DNA from: a bacterium
Lineage (GTDB): Bacteria; Planctomycetota; JAFGQW01
DNA length: 64,000 bases
Assembly: GCA_030426805.1 (NCBI GenBank)
Contig: JAUHXU010000005.1
Span: 496,001 to 560,000, forward strand
Direction: 5' to 3'
Shown: positions 24,997 through 33,421 of the stretch, one piece after another
Layout of the letters: each line of letters starts with the position of its first letter
How positions within the stretch are numbered: the stretch's first letter is position 1
The notes under the pieces: model-generated
Told to the model about the DNA's origin: nothing
Databases searched by the model: none
Seen by the model: the letters and a program-made list of their open reading frames with translations, nothing else
Position numbers and translations under genes: made by a program

Positions 24997-26517
24997 ATGA
25001 GATTCCGCTTCGCTCTCGTGGCGATCGCACTCGCCACCACCGCCGCGGCGCAACAGTTGCCGACGGGCTTCTCCGATCAGATGGTCGTGAACGGGATGGG
25101 GCAACCGACGTCGCTCGCGTTCCTCCCGGACGGCCGGATGCTGATCACCGAGCAACGGACCGGCGTCGTGCTGGTCGCGGTCGGCGGCACGACGAGTACG
25201 GTCGGGGTCGTCCCGAACGTCAACAGCAGCGGCAACGAACGCGGCCTGCTCGGGATCGACGTCGACCCGGCGTGGCCGTCGCGACCGTACATCTACGTCT
25301 ACTACAACTCGACGAGCCCGACGGCGATGCGCCTGTCGCGCTTCGCGATCGCCGGTCAGCTCACCAACGGCAACAGCAACAACCTGTCGTTCAACGGGCA
25401 GTACGACCTGATCACCGACGGTCCGGACAACCGGAGCAACCACAACGGCGGCACGTGCCGCTTCGGTCCGGACGGCATGCTCTACGTGAGCATGGGCGAC
25501 GACGCCGCGAACCCGTGCGACGCACAGAACACCGGCGACCTGCGCGGGGTGATCCTGCGGCTGGACGTGAGCGGACTGCCGGCGACGACCGGCGGCCCGC
25601 CGGCGAAGTCCGCACTCGTCGCGGCCGGCAACCCGTTCGCCGGGCCCGGTGACAACGATCGCCTCACGTGGGCCTACGGCCTGCGCAACCCGTATCGGTT
25701 CAACATCGACCCGGTGACCGGCTTCCTCTACATCGCCGACGTCGGTGCGAACGCGTTCGAGGAGTTCTCCGAGGCGAAGGCCGGCGGCGGCAACTTCGGG
25801 TGGCCGTGGTACGAGGGCACCGCGCGCCAGTCCAACTGCGGCGGCTCGGTTCCGACGCAGGTGGCACCGATCGCCGAGTACTCGCACTCGAGCTTCGGTT
25901 CGCTGTCGATCATCTCGTTCACGCGCTACCGCAACGTGCTCGGCGGCGCCTACAACTTCGGCAACAACTACCAGGGTGACGCGTTCTACCTCGACTACTA
26001 CCAGGGCTTCCTGCGCCGCCTGAAGGAGAACGCCGGCACCTGGGGCCCGGGGCCGAACGCGCCCGGTCAGCCGAACACGACCGACTGGGGCACCGGCATG
26101 ACGTTCATCGGTGACGCCCAACTCGGACCCGACGGCGCGATCTACTACGTGAAGCAGTTCCCCGGCGAGATCCGCCGCGTGATCTACACGCCGCAGTTGC
26201 CGACCGTGACCGCACCGGCTTCGGTGTCGATCAACACGAGCCTGCAGGTGCGCTCGAGCCGCAACCCCGGCGACTTCCTCGTCCTCGCGATCGCGTTCGC
26301 CAAGATCCCGCAGACGGCGTTGCCCGGCTTCTTCGGTCGCCTCGAGATCATCCCGACGCCGCTGGTCTCGGGTGCGGCGAACGCAGGCGGCAACTTCGAC
26401 CTGAACTTCACGGTGCCGGCAGCGGCGCTCGGGATCACCGCGCACTTCCAGTGCGTCGCGGTGAGCGGCGGCGAGAACTACCTGTCCAACGCCGCGTCGG
26501 TCTCCGTGGTGCCGTAG
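24997..26517 (+). CDS. Secreted glucose/sorbosone dehydrogenase-like protein
   Basis: 506 residues. The signal peptide ends near ATTAAAQ. Residues 20-400 form a six-bladed propeller of the glucose/sorbosone dehydrogenase (PQQ-type) family, with hallmark stretches QPTSLAFLPDGRMLITEQ, ERGLLGIDVDP, NHNGGTCRFGPDGMLYVS and YGLRNPYRF. The His in HNGG is typical of this family's active site. About 100 C-terminal residues form a separate beta module. It probably oxidises a sugar in the periplasm, provided PQQ is available; PQQ synthesis genes are not in this window. The in-frame sequence upstream of the ATG lacks signal-peptide character. Confidence 0.85.
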   Translation: MRFRFALVAIALATTAAAQQLPTGFSDQMVVNGMGQPTSLAFLPDGRMLITEQRTGVVLVAVGGTTSTVGVVPNVNSSGNERGLLGIDVDPAWPSRPYIYVYYNSTSPTAMRLSRFAIAGQLTNGNSNNLSFNGQYDLITDGPDNRSNHNGGTCRFGPDGMLYVSMGDDAANPCDAQNTGDLRGVILRLDVSGLPATTGGPPAKSALVAAGNPFAGPGDNDRLTWAYGLRNPYRFNIDPVTGFLYIADVGANAFEEFSEAKAGGGNFGWPWYEGTARQSNCGGSVPTQVAPIAEYSHSSFGSLSIISFTRYRNVLGGAYNFGNNYQGDAFYLDYYQGFLRRLKENAGTWGPGPNAPGQPNTTDWGTGMTFIGDAQLGPDGAIYYVKQFPGEIRRVIYTPQLPTVTAPASVSINTSLQVRSSRNPGDFLVLAIAFAKIPQTALPGFFGRLEIIPTPLVSGAANAGGNFDLNFTVPAAALGITAHFQCVAVSGGENYLSNAASVSVVP

Positions 26518-26522
26518 TGGCG

Positions 26523-27575
26523 ATGCCGACGACCGAGATCGCCGGAGGGGCGCTCGCCGCCTACGGAGTGCGTTCCCCGGCCACGCGGCCGCGCGAACGC
26601 TTCCATCGCTGGCTCGCCGAGTTGCACGACGCGCTCGTCGGGCTTCCCGCGACGTCGCGAAAGCGCGATGTCGTCCAGCCGGCGATCGACGTCGACGTAC
26701 GACGGATCGCATTCATGCTCGAGGGCCTCTACCGCATCTACCTCGGGTGCGGTGGCGGCTCGTTCGAGAAGGGACTCGGCCAGGTCAAGCGCCTCGAAGA
26801 CGGCCTCGGCCGCGTCGACTACTGCCGCACGATGCACGCGGCGGCGGTCGACGCGCGACTCCCCGTCGACGCGCTCGCGTGGCTCGCGAAGCAGGTGAAG
26901 GACGCCGAGAAAGCGCTCGGCAAGCAGATCGCGAAGCGCTGGCGCCCGGACGAGGACGGCCGCATTCGCGGGATCGCGAAGCTCGTCAAGCGACTCGAGG
27001 CGGCACCGCTCGACGACGTCGCAGCCGACCGCACCTACGTCGCGTTGGCGATCGCCAACGAAATGGACCGGGTCGGCCGCGGGGAATACGACCTCGACGA
27101 ACTCGAGGCCGGGGTCCACGAACTGCGCCGCGACGTGCGCTGGTTCCCGATCTACTTCACCGCCCTCGACGGATTCGCGACGCTCGACGAGACGCTCAAC
27201 CCGATCGAGGCCTACGAGCCGCTGCTTCGGGATCCGGCGGCGTCGTCGAAGTACGCGCAACTCGCGGCGTCCCCCGCGGAGCCGGATCCGATCCGGCTGT
27301 CGCGCTCGCTCTACATCGCGAACACGAAGTGGATCGCGGAACTGGGCGACCTGAAGGACCGCGGCCAGATGATCGAGGGGCTCGCACACGCGCTCCGCGA
27401 GAGCGGCACCGTCCGCAAGCGCTCCAAGGCGCGGGATCGCGCGCTCGACGCACTCGGCCTGTCGGCGAACGACCTGCACTTCATCCACGAGCGTGCGACG
27501 ACGATGCGGTGCGAGATGGTCGCGACCGCGTTCTGGGCCACGTTCCGCGCACCGCTCGTCGACGCCGCGAACTGA
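26523..27575 (+). CDS. Helical protein, possibly CHAD-like
   Basis: 350 residues, soluble, no signal peptide. It is strongly helical with basic stretches. Two segments recall the CHAD fold (PF05235, a polyphosphate-binding helical domain): VKRLEDGLGRVDYCRTM in the first half and VHELRRDVRWFPIYFTALDGF in the second. The conserved His and Arg rows of CHAD are only partly present, so this assignment is weak. The ATG at 26523 (an in-frame GTG at 26517 is an alternative) is 5 bp past the upstream stop. It could be co-transcribed with the dehydrogenase gene. Confidence 0.5.
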   Translation: MPTTEIAGGALAAYGVRSPATRPRERFHRWLAELHDALVGLPATSRKRDVVQPAIDVDVRRIAFMLEGLYRIYLGCGGGSFEKGLGQVKRLEDGLGRVDYCRTMHAAAVDARLPVDALAWLAKQVKDAEKALGKQIAKRWRPDEDGRIRGIAKLVKRLEAAPLDDVAADRTYVALAIANEMDRVGRGEYDLDELEAGVHELRRDVRWFPIYFTALDGFATLDETLNPIEAYEPLLRDPAASSKYAQLAASPAEPDPIRLSRSLYIANTKWIAELGDLKDRGQMIEGLAHALRESGTVRKRSKARDRALDALGLSANDLHFIHERATTMRCEMVATAFWATFRAPLVDAAN

Positions 27576-27597
27576 ATCGCCCTCGGCCGCGTCGCCG

Positions 27598-28782
27598 CTA
27601 CGGCGACGCCGGCTCCATCTGCTTCCACGTCTCGGTCGAGCCGATGCCCGGGTCGTAGTTCGCGTCGTTCGTCAGCACGACACGGCCGGTCTCGCTTCGC
27701 CACACGTGGTTGTAGTGGATCGGCAGCTGAATCGGCGGCTCGTTGGCGTTCGGCACGACGTAGTCGCGCGTCTCCTTGATCGACTGGATGAAGTGGTAGT
27801 GGCCGGTGTCGCGGGCGGCCTGGCGACGCTCCCACGAGCGCTGGATCATCGTGCGCATCTCGTCGGCGAACTGTGCCTGCATCTGCGCGCGCTTCGCGAA
27901 GCCCTCGATGTCGATCTGCTGCATCTTCGCGAGGTGCTTCGCCTTCATCCGCGCCCAGCCGAGCGTCATCCGGACCGAGTTGGCGATCGTCATCAGGACC
28001 GGCATCGACTCGCGGAGCTTGCCCTTCGGTGCGCGGAAGGTCGTGATCGGCTCCATGATCCACCAGATCTGCCGCCCCACCTCGGTGTCCTGGCCGACGA
28101 TCCCGACGCCCCACACCCACAGCTGCTCCCACGCACGCCCCTCGTGCTCGTACGTGCAGCGCGCCGCATACATCGTCGAGTCGCAGAACGCGCGGGACCG
28201 CGCACCCATCATCTGCCACTGGCGGTTCTCCTGCTCCTGCTGGCGGCGCATCGGCTCCGTCTTCTTGCGCAGATACTCGGTCAGCTCCGGCACGACCACG
28301 ACCGGCTCGAACGCGATGTTCTTCGCGCCGCGGAAGGGCTCTTCGACCCCGTGCTTCCGAACCCATCGCTGCCACGCCTCGAGGCTGTCGGGCATGTAGA
28401 CGACCGGCGTGCCGTTGTCGATCGAGCGCTCGGCCGGACGGCGCGCGCCGAGCTGCTGCACCGCATACGGCGACGGCCGGAAGTCGCTCGCGGCGAAGAT
28501 CGGGCTCACCCGGACGAAGGTCCCGTTCGGCGCGGTCACGGTGACGCGCTGGCTCGGGTGGACGCGGAACAGCTGACTCGGTGGCCAGTACGCGCCGCCC
28601 TCGGCCTTCCACCCCTCGGGAACCAGCACCGTGTGCGACGCCATGTTCCCCGAACCGGGGTCCTTGAACGTGTGTTGCTTCAGCACCAGCGTGCCGGCCG
28701 GCGGCTCGTCCGCCGTCGCGACCGACGCGAACCCGGCGAGCACCATTCCAAGCGCGATCGAACGATTGAGTCGATTGAACAT
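27598..28782 (-). CDS. Secreted protein of unknown function
   Basis: 394 residues. The signal peptide (LGMVLAGFASVATA) gives a mature start near DEPPAGTLVLK. The first roughly 110 residues look beta-rich and the middle (about 195-330) is helical, with Gln/Arg-rich stretches such as KKTEPMRRQQEQ. Several Trp and His residues cluster near WVWGVGIVG and the C-terminal GHYHFIQSIKETRDYV. The family was not recognised. The start is well supported by AGGAGGT 7 nt before the ATG. A divergent gene starts 150 bp away, with a 10-bp inverted repeat between them. Confidence 0.65.
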   Translation of the reverse strand: MFNRLNRSIALGMVLAGFASVATADEPPAGTLVLKQHTFKDPGSGNMASHTVLVPEGWKAEGGAYWPPSQLFRVHPSQRVTVTAPNGTFVRVSPIFAASDFRPSPYAVQQLGARRPAERSIDNGTPVVYMPDSLEAWQRWVRKHGVEEPFRGAKNIAFEPVVVVPELTEYLRKKTEPMRRQQEQENRQWQMMGARSRAFCDSTMYAARCTYEHEGRAWEQLWVWGVGIVGQDTEVGRQIWWIMEPITTFRAPKGKLRESMPVLMTIANSVRMTLGWARMKAKHLAKMQQIDIEGFAKRAQMQAQFADEMRTMIQRSWERRQAARDTGHYHFIQSIKETRDYVVPNANEPPIQLPIHYNHVWRSETGRVVLTNDANYDPGIGSTETWKQMEPASP

Positions 28783-28876
28783 CGTGCACCTCCTACCCGG
28801 CCCCACGCGAGCGGGGCCCGAGTCCCCTCACGTCGTACCCGGAAACATGCCGCCCGGGGACGGATTTTCGGGTTCG

Positions 28877-28920
28877 TTTCGTCACCGGCCGCTCGAACCG
28901 CCCAGGGAGGGGTGACGAAA
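28877..28920. promoter_or_regulatory. 10-bp inverted repeat in a divergent gap
   Basis: TTTCGTCACC (28877-28886) and GGTGACGAAA (28911-28920) are perfect inverted copies with a 24-bp spacer. The right arm abuts the AAGGA Shine-Dalgarno of the rightward gene. It could be a dimeric repressor site or an SD-masking hairpin. Confidence 0.5.
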
Positions 28921-28932
28921 GGACGGCTCCCG

Positions 28933-29808
28933 ATGAAAACCCCGACGACCTCGATCCTGCTCGCCCTGCTCCTGCTGCCCGCGACCCTCGGTGCCCAGAA
29001 CGCCGCCAAGGCCGCGAAACCGACCGCGGACCGGACCTACCGGCACGCGTCGGGCTTCTTCTTCCGATACCCGGCCGCGTGGAAGACGCGGGCCGTCTCC
29101 GAGGGCGTGTTCGTCCTGACGCCGAGAGACGCCGACCCCGACGGCGAGTTGATGCTCGTGCTCGGCGACGACGCCGGCGGCCTGACGAAGGCGAGCGACC
29201 CGCGGGCGGTGCGCGCACTCGATCAGATCGTCCGGTCGATCCTCCCCGGCCTGACGCGCACCGGCAAACCCGAAGACGAACGGCGCGGGCGCTCGATCGC
29301 GACGACGCTCCGCTGGCGCGGCAAGGGCGGAAACGGCCGGCCGATCCGCGCGAAGCTCCGCGTGACGATCCTCCAGGGCCGCGCGGTCGGCGTCCTCCTC
29401 GTCGGCGACGAGAAGCGCTTCCCGCTGCGCGAGCCGAAGACCGACGCGGTCTTCGCGTCGTTCGGCTTCACGCAGCCCAAGGGCGACCCGCGCGTCGTCG
29501 GCACCTGGCGCTACGACGTGAGCTACGTCTCGGGCGACTTCACCGGCGCGAGCTGCACCTACCTCACGCTCGCGGCGGACGGCACGTGTCGGATCGGCGG
29601 CACGCGACTCGGCGTGGGGTCGAACGCCGGCAGCGGCATGACCGACCGTGGCGGCTACACGGCCGGCACATGGCACACCCAGGGCAAGACGATCCACCTG
29701 CGCTGGAAGGACGGGTCGAGCGAGTCGTGGCGCTTCTACGTGAGCGCCGACTCGCTGCTCTTCAAGAACAGCCCGCGCGCGAAGAAGCTCTGGAAGCGCT
29801 GCCGCTGA
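28933..29808 (+). CDS. Secreted protein of unknown function
   Basis: 291 residues. A signal peptide (LLALLLLPATLGAQ) is followed by a Lys/Ala-rich link. Residues 40-180 resemble a PsbP-like or stress-protein beta fold (YRHASGFFFRYPAAWKTR is the type of opening seen in such domains). Residues 185-291 form a lipocalin-like module (VGTWRYDVSYVSGDF to SLLFKNSP) that often detects or binds small ligands. Neither assignment is firm. The SD AAGGA is 9 nt before the ATG, at the edge of the inverted repeat. A bidirectional terminator follows. Confidence 0.6.
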   Translation: MKTPTTSILLALLLLPATLGAQNAAKAAKPTADRTYRHASGFFFRYPAAWKTRAVSEGVFVLTPRDADPDGELMLVLGDDAGGLTKASDPRAVRALDQIVRSILPGLTRTGKPEDERRGRSIATTLRWRGKGGNGRPIRAKLRVTILQGRAVGVLLVGDEKRFPLREPKTDAVFASFGFTQPKGDPRVVGTWRYDVSYVSGDFTGASCTYLTLAADGTCRIGGTRLGVGSNAGSGMTDRGGYTAGTWHTQGKTIHLRWKDGSSESWRFYVSADSLLFKNSPRAKKLWKRCR

Positions 29809-29827
29809 TCGCGGCGACCGTACACGA

Positions 29828-29859
29828 ACGCGGGGCGCGCCCGACGGCACGCCCCGCGT
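29828..29859. terminator. Bidirectional terminator between convergent genes
   Basis: A perfect 10-bp GC-rich stem (29828-29837 with 29850-29859) with a 12-nt loop is centred in the 68-bp gap between convergent stops. Confidence 0.6.
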
Positions 29860-29876
29860 CGCGTTTCGAAGCGCCC

Positions 29877-31493
29877 TTACGGCTGGATCGTGAACGTGAA
29901 CGTGTCGGTGATCGCGCCGAACGTGTTCGACGGCGTCACGACCACGCCCGACGCCCACATGCGCAGGCCGACCGGGACACCCGCCGGGATCAGGAAGGCC
30001 GGCGTCGTACCGCTCTGCGCGCTGATCGTCGACGTCACGAAGAACGACTGCAGCGCGGTCTGGGTGAGCAGCAAGAGCGGGTCGAAGTCGAGCCCGATGC
30101 GCCGATTCGGACCGTCGAGCAGCGCGATGCCACCGGATGAGCGGCCGTCGCCGGTCAGGCTGAGCGCGACGTAGCCGGTGCCGCCGTTGTCGCTCGTCGG
30201 CAAGTCGCGCAACGTGAACGTCACCGGCTGCCCGGCCTTGAGCGAACCGTTCGCCCGAGTCTGGCCGCGGGTGCTGTTCGGCGTCGGAAGCAGACCGGCC
30301 GAGACCGTCACCATGAACTCCGAATAGGGCTGTGCGTTGTCCGTGAACACGACGCGTTGCTCGTTGGTATCGAGCGCATCGCCGTCGAAGTTCAGGTCGA
30401 GCAGCTCGATCACGCGATCGTTGTTGCCGCCGGAGAAGTTCGCGTCCTGCAGGAACACGCTCGCCGTCGTCAGCTCGTAGGACATGCCCTCGCCGAGCGT
30501 GACCGGAATCGCGAGCCCCTGGATGCCGTCGTAGAACAGGTTCACCTCGCCCGCATCGTTGAGGTGGCCGTTCTTGTTCGCGTCGAACCCGCGATAGATG
30601 TGCCCGAGTCGGTTGTTGAGCGTCGTCGACGGACCGAAGTAGACGCCGAAGTAGTAGACGTCGCCGCCGGCCGTCTGCTCGATGTCGATCATCTCGAGGT
30701 TCGAGTATTGGATGCCGGCGAGCTTCGGGATCTGGCCGCTCTGGAAGTCCGGGTTCACGAGCAGGCCGACGAGGTTCTGCGAGCCGTAGTTGAGGAAGTT
30801 GATCGCCTCGCCCGGGTCGAGGACGTCGCCGTCGTTGTTGAGGTCCTTGAAGCGGTAGACCACCTCATCGTTCTGCTCGTACGCGACGATGTAGCCCTGC
30901 GTGTCGATCGCCATGCCCTCGAAGTCGTCGCCGCCGATCTGCACCGAGCCGAACGTGCCCGGCACCATCACGTTGAGCGCGTTCGCGACGAGGAGCGTCG
31001 ACTCACCGGCGTCCATCGCGTCGTTGTCGTTGTTCAGGTCCTTCAGCGCCCAGAGGCCCTGATTCGGCGAGAAGTCGTTGATCGCGTAGATCGTGTTCGT
31101 CGCGGCGTCGTAGGCGACGTCGTCCGGACTCTGCAGGTTGAAGACGAACGTCGATTCGCTGTGGTTGACGCGTCCGAGGCCGGTCGCGAGGTCGGCCCGG
31201 TAGATCCCGTTGGTCGCGCCACTCGGCACGTTCGGATCCCACTCGCACCACAACACCGTCTTGCCGCCGTTGACGACGCGCACCGCCTGCACCTGGCTCG
31301 TGAACGCCGCGCGGCTGTGCAGAATCGTGTACTCGCCCGGGTCGCCGTACGTGCCGTTGCGGTTCAGGTCGACGACGCGAATGATCGAGTCGTTCGTACG
31401 GTCCGTGTAGATCAGGTCGGGTCGCAACTGAGCCGCCACCGGCGCCACGGCCAGCAGCAACGCGAACACGCTCCACGCACTTCGTTGTCGCAT
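29877..31493 (-). CDS. Secreted propeller-like protein with calcium-loop repeats
   Basis: 538 residues. The signal peptide ends near APVAAQ. The protein contains at least five DxNxxGxxxDxGE loops (for example DLNRNGTYGDPGE, DLNNDGDVLDPGE and DANKNGHLNDAGE). These resemble dockerin/thrombospondin-type-3 calcium sites, here spaced through a repeated propeller-like framework. About 130 C-terminal residues form a sandwich module (VTFTLRDLPTSDNGGTGYVAL through FTFTIQP). The probable role is a calcium-stabilised extracellular structural or binding protein. The start at 31493 is set by AAGGAG just upstream; an in-frame ATG at 31511 lacks a good SD. Confidence 0.72.
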   Translation of the reverse strand: MRQRSAWSVFALLLAVAPVAAQLRPDLIYTDRTNDSIIRVVDLNRNGTYGDPGEYTILHSRAAFTSQVQAVRVVNGGKTVLWCEWDPNVPSGATNGIYRADLATGLGRVNHSESTFVFNLQSPDDVAYDAATNTIYAINDFSPNQGLWALKDLNNDNDAMDAGESTLLVANALNVMVPGTFGSVQIGGDDFEGMAIDTQGYIVAYEQNDEVVYRFKDLNNDGDVLDPGEAINFLNYGSQNLVGLLVNPDFQSGQIPKLAGIQYSNLEMIDIEQTAGGDVYYFGVYFGPSTTLNNRLGHIYRGFDANKNGHLNDAGEVNLFYDGIQGLAIPVTLGEGMSYELTTASVFLQDANFSGGNNDRVIELLDLNFDGDALDTNEQRVVFTDNAQPYSEFMVTVSAGLLPTPNSTRGQTRANGSLKAGQPVTFTLRDLPTSDNGGTGYVALSLTGDGRSSGGIALLDGPNRRIGLDFDPLLLLTQTALQSFFVTSTISAQSGTTPAFLIPAGVPVGLRMWASGVVVTPSNTFGAITDTFTFTIQP

Positions 31494-31621
31494 CTCGTCT
31501 CCTTCGATCATGCTTCAAATCCCGCGGAAATCGTAGCGCAAACGCAGCCGTACGGTAGGGCCAAACCGTCGGACCCTCCAGTGAAGAACTGCACAATCCC
31601 GCGCCCCACGGCCGGGACGGC

Positions 31622-33286
31622 TCAGTCGCCGCGAATCTCCCGGCGCTGCTCCGGAACGAGCAGGAGCCACGCATCGGCGTCCAGCCGACATGTCCACGGT
31701 CGGTCGGCGGGCCACGGCAGGCGCACCCGCGCGGGCGCGGGGCCGACGTCCACCCGGCGGACGACGTCGTCGGCGAGCCGCACCTCGACCGGCAGCCGAT
31801 GCCTCGACGCACTGCGCAGCTGCACGTCGACGCCGCCCGGCACGCGCTCTGCACGCCAGTCGATCGAGGCCCGGCCGGTCCCCCGTACCCATGCGTCGAA
31901 GAACGCGCGCAGGTCGCGCCGCGCGTGGCGCTCGACGACACGGCGAAAATCCGCGGTCGTCGCGTTGCCGCCGGCGTGCGTCGTGTGGAAGTCGCGCAAC
32001 GCCGCGAAGAAGGCGTCGTCCCCGACGACCCAGCGCAGCATCCGCACGACCGCGGCGGCCCGCGCGTAGACGACCGCGCTGCGGAAGATGTCGTCGTCGG
32101 ACTGCACGTCGCGATCGACGAGCGCGTCGTCGGATGCCCGTGCGTGCCACGTGCGCGCGAGCGCCGCGGCGTGTGCGGCGCCGTCGACCGCCTCGAGGTA
32201 GAGCGACTCGGCGAACGTCGCGAGTCCCTCGTGCAACCAGACGTCGCGCCAGTCGGTACACGTGACCGAGTTGCCGAACCACTCGTGCGCGGCTTCGTGC
32301 ACCAGCGGGTAATCGTAGGTGCCGACCGGGCGGGCCGTCGGGAAGACGCTGCCGTAGGCGATCGCGGTCTGATTCTCGAGCGGTCGATACGACGTCTCGA
32401 CGAGCGAGAACTTGTCGCGCGGAAACGGGTACGGCCCGAACCGCTCCTCGTAGATGCGGAGCACGCGCGGCACCTCGGCGAATGCGATTCGCGCATCGGC
32501 AACGGAGTCCGGAAGCACCCAGTGCGACAACGGCACGGGCGCACCGGCTGCGCGCTCGAACACGCCGTTGATCTCGACGTACGGTGCGGCGGCGAACGCG
32601 ATCACGTTCGTCGCGACCGGATGATCGGTCGACCAGTGGTGCGTCCGACGGCCGTCGTCGCGCCGCACGATCTCGCCACGGCGGCCGGTCGCGACGACGG
32701 TCAGCGCGTCGGGCACCGTGATCGCGAGCGACACCCCGCGCTCGGCCTTGTCCGACGGGTGATCCTTGCACGGCCACAGAAAGCGCGCGAAGAACGGCTG
32801 AAAACACGTGTTGATCACCGGATGATCGCGGACGCGGTCGAAGCGGAGTCCCCCGATCCAACCGCTGTCCGACTCGACCCGGCACGGCCGCCCGCCGAAT
32901 CGCAGTTCGACCGAGAATCGCGGGCCGCTCGCCACGGCGACGCGGATCTTGTCGCGGCCGACGCGCTCGACCGCCCCCTCGCCGCCGGCCTCGACCGTGA
33001 TCGAGTCGTGGAGGTCCAGTTCGATCGTCGCGAGCGCGTCCTCCTTGCGGCCCTCGATCGTCGCGCGTCCGGTCACGGTGCGCGCGGCGGGATCGATCGA
33101 CAGCTCGAACGCGTAGCGCTCCACGTCGAAGCGCCGCTGCGCGTCGGTCGGCCGGAAGTCGTCGATGCCGAGGGCATCCCACGCGAGTGCGGGCTGCTCG
33201 GCGACCGGGGCGCGCGACTCGGTCGGCGCCTCCGCGGAGCAGGCGGCGAGCAGGGCGACCAGGAGGACGGTTGCCGGGCGGTGCAT
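31622..33286 (-). CDS. M1-family zinc metallopeptidase lipoprotein
   Basis: 554 residues. The lipoprotein signal has lipobox LAAC (Cys 16). Residues 45-240 form the N-terminal beta domain of aminopeptidase-N-like enzymes. The catalytic domain carries the substrate motif LEN (residues 303-305), the zinc site HEAAHEWFGN (H330, E331, H334) and the third ligand E353 in WLHEGLATFAE. All expected residues are present, so it should be an active membrane-anchored peptidase. The helical C-terminal domain of full-length aminopeptidase N is shortened. A TATCGT box ends 7 nt before the ATG and no SD is seen, so the message is probably leaderless. Confidence 0.9.
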   Translation of the reverse strand: MHRPATVLLVALLAACSAEAPTESRAPVAEQPALAWDALGIDDFRPTDAQRRFDVERYAFELSIDPAARTVTGRATIEGRKEDALATIELDLHDSITVEAGGEGAVERVGRDKIRVAVASGPRFSVELRFGGRPCRVESDSGWIGGLRFDRVRDHPVINTCFQPFFARFLWPCKDHPSDKAERGVSLAITVPDALTVVATGRRGEIVRRDDGRRTHHWSTDHPVATNVIAFAAAPYVEINGVFERAAGAPVPLSHWVLPDSVADARIAFAEVPRVLRIYEERFGPYPFPRDKFSLVETSYRPLENQTAIAYGSVFPTARPVGTYDYPLVHEAAHEWFGNSVTCTDWRDVWLHEGLATFAESLYLEAVDGAAHAAALARTWHARASDDALVDRDVQSDDDIFRSAVVYARAAAVVRMLRWVVGDDAFFAALRDFHTTHAGGNATTADFRRVVERHARRDLRAFFDAWVRGTGRASIDWRAERVPGGVDVQLRSASRHRLPVEVRLADDVVRRVDVGPAPARVRLPWPADRPWTCRLDADAWLLLVPEQRREIRGD

Positions 33287-33293
33287 CCCGCCA

Positions 33294-33320
33294 ACGATAC
33301 CAAGCCCGGCCGATTGTCGA
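33294..33320 (-). promoter_or_regulatory. Leaderless promoter of the M1 peptidase gene
   Basis: On the minus strand TCGACA (33315-33320), a 15-bp spacer and TATCGT (33294-33299) are present, 7 nt from the ATG. The -35 overlaps the -35 of the opposing promoter. Confidence 0.45.
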
Positions 33321-33341
33321 GGCCGCCATTGTCGCTATACT
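33314..33341 (+). promoter_or_regulatory. Promoter of the nucleotide-sugar epimerase gene
   Basis: TTGTCG (33314-33319), a 16-bp spacer and TATACT (33336-33341), about 80 bp upstream of the ATG. It shares its -35 bases with the divergent peptidase promoter, so the two genes may compete for polymerase. Confidence 0.5.
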
Positions 33342-33421
33342 CGGCCGTCGACGCGCGCCTTTCCGAGTTCGGCAGAGGGATTCGACGGAAGCTCGGCGCC
33401 CGCCGGGAAGTCTCACGAGCG

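Noticed and set aside
22797..25652. Open frame of about 950 codons overlapping the FtsX-like and dehydrogenase genes in another frame
   Set aside because: Arg/Ala/Pro-rich composition and no domain; the two real genes in this strand explain the sequence.
27590..27608. Hairpin CGTCGCCG/CGGCGACG at a gene end
   Set aside because: A 3-nt loop, overlap with the stop codon of the minus-strand gene and general GC richness make chance likely; no T-run.
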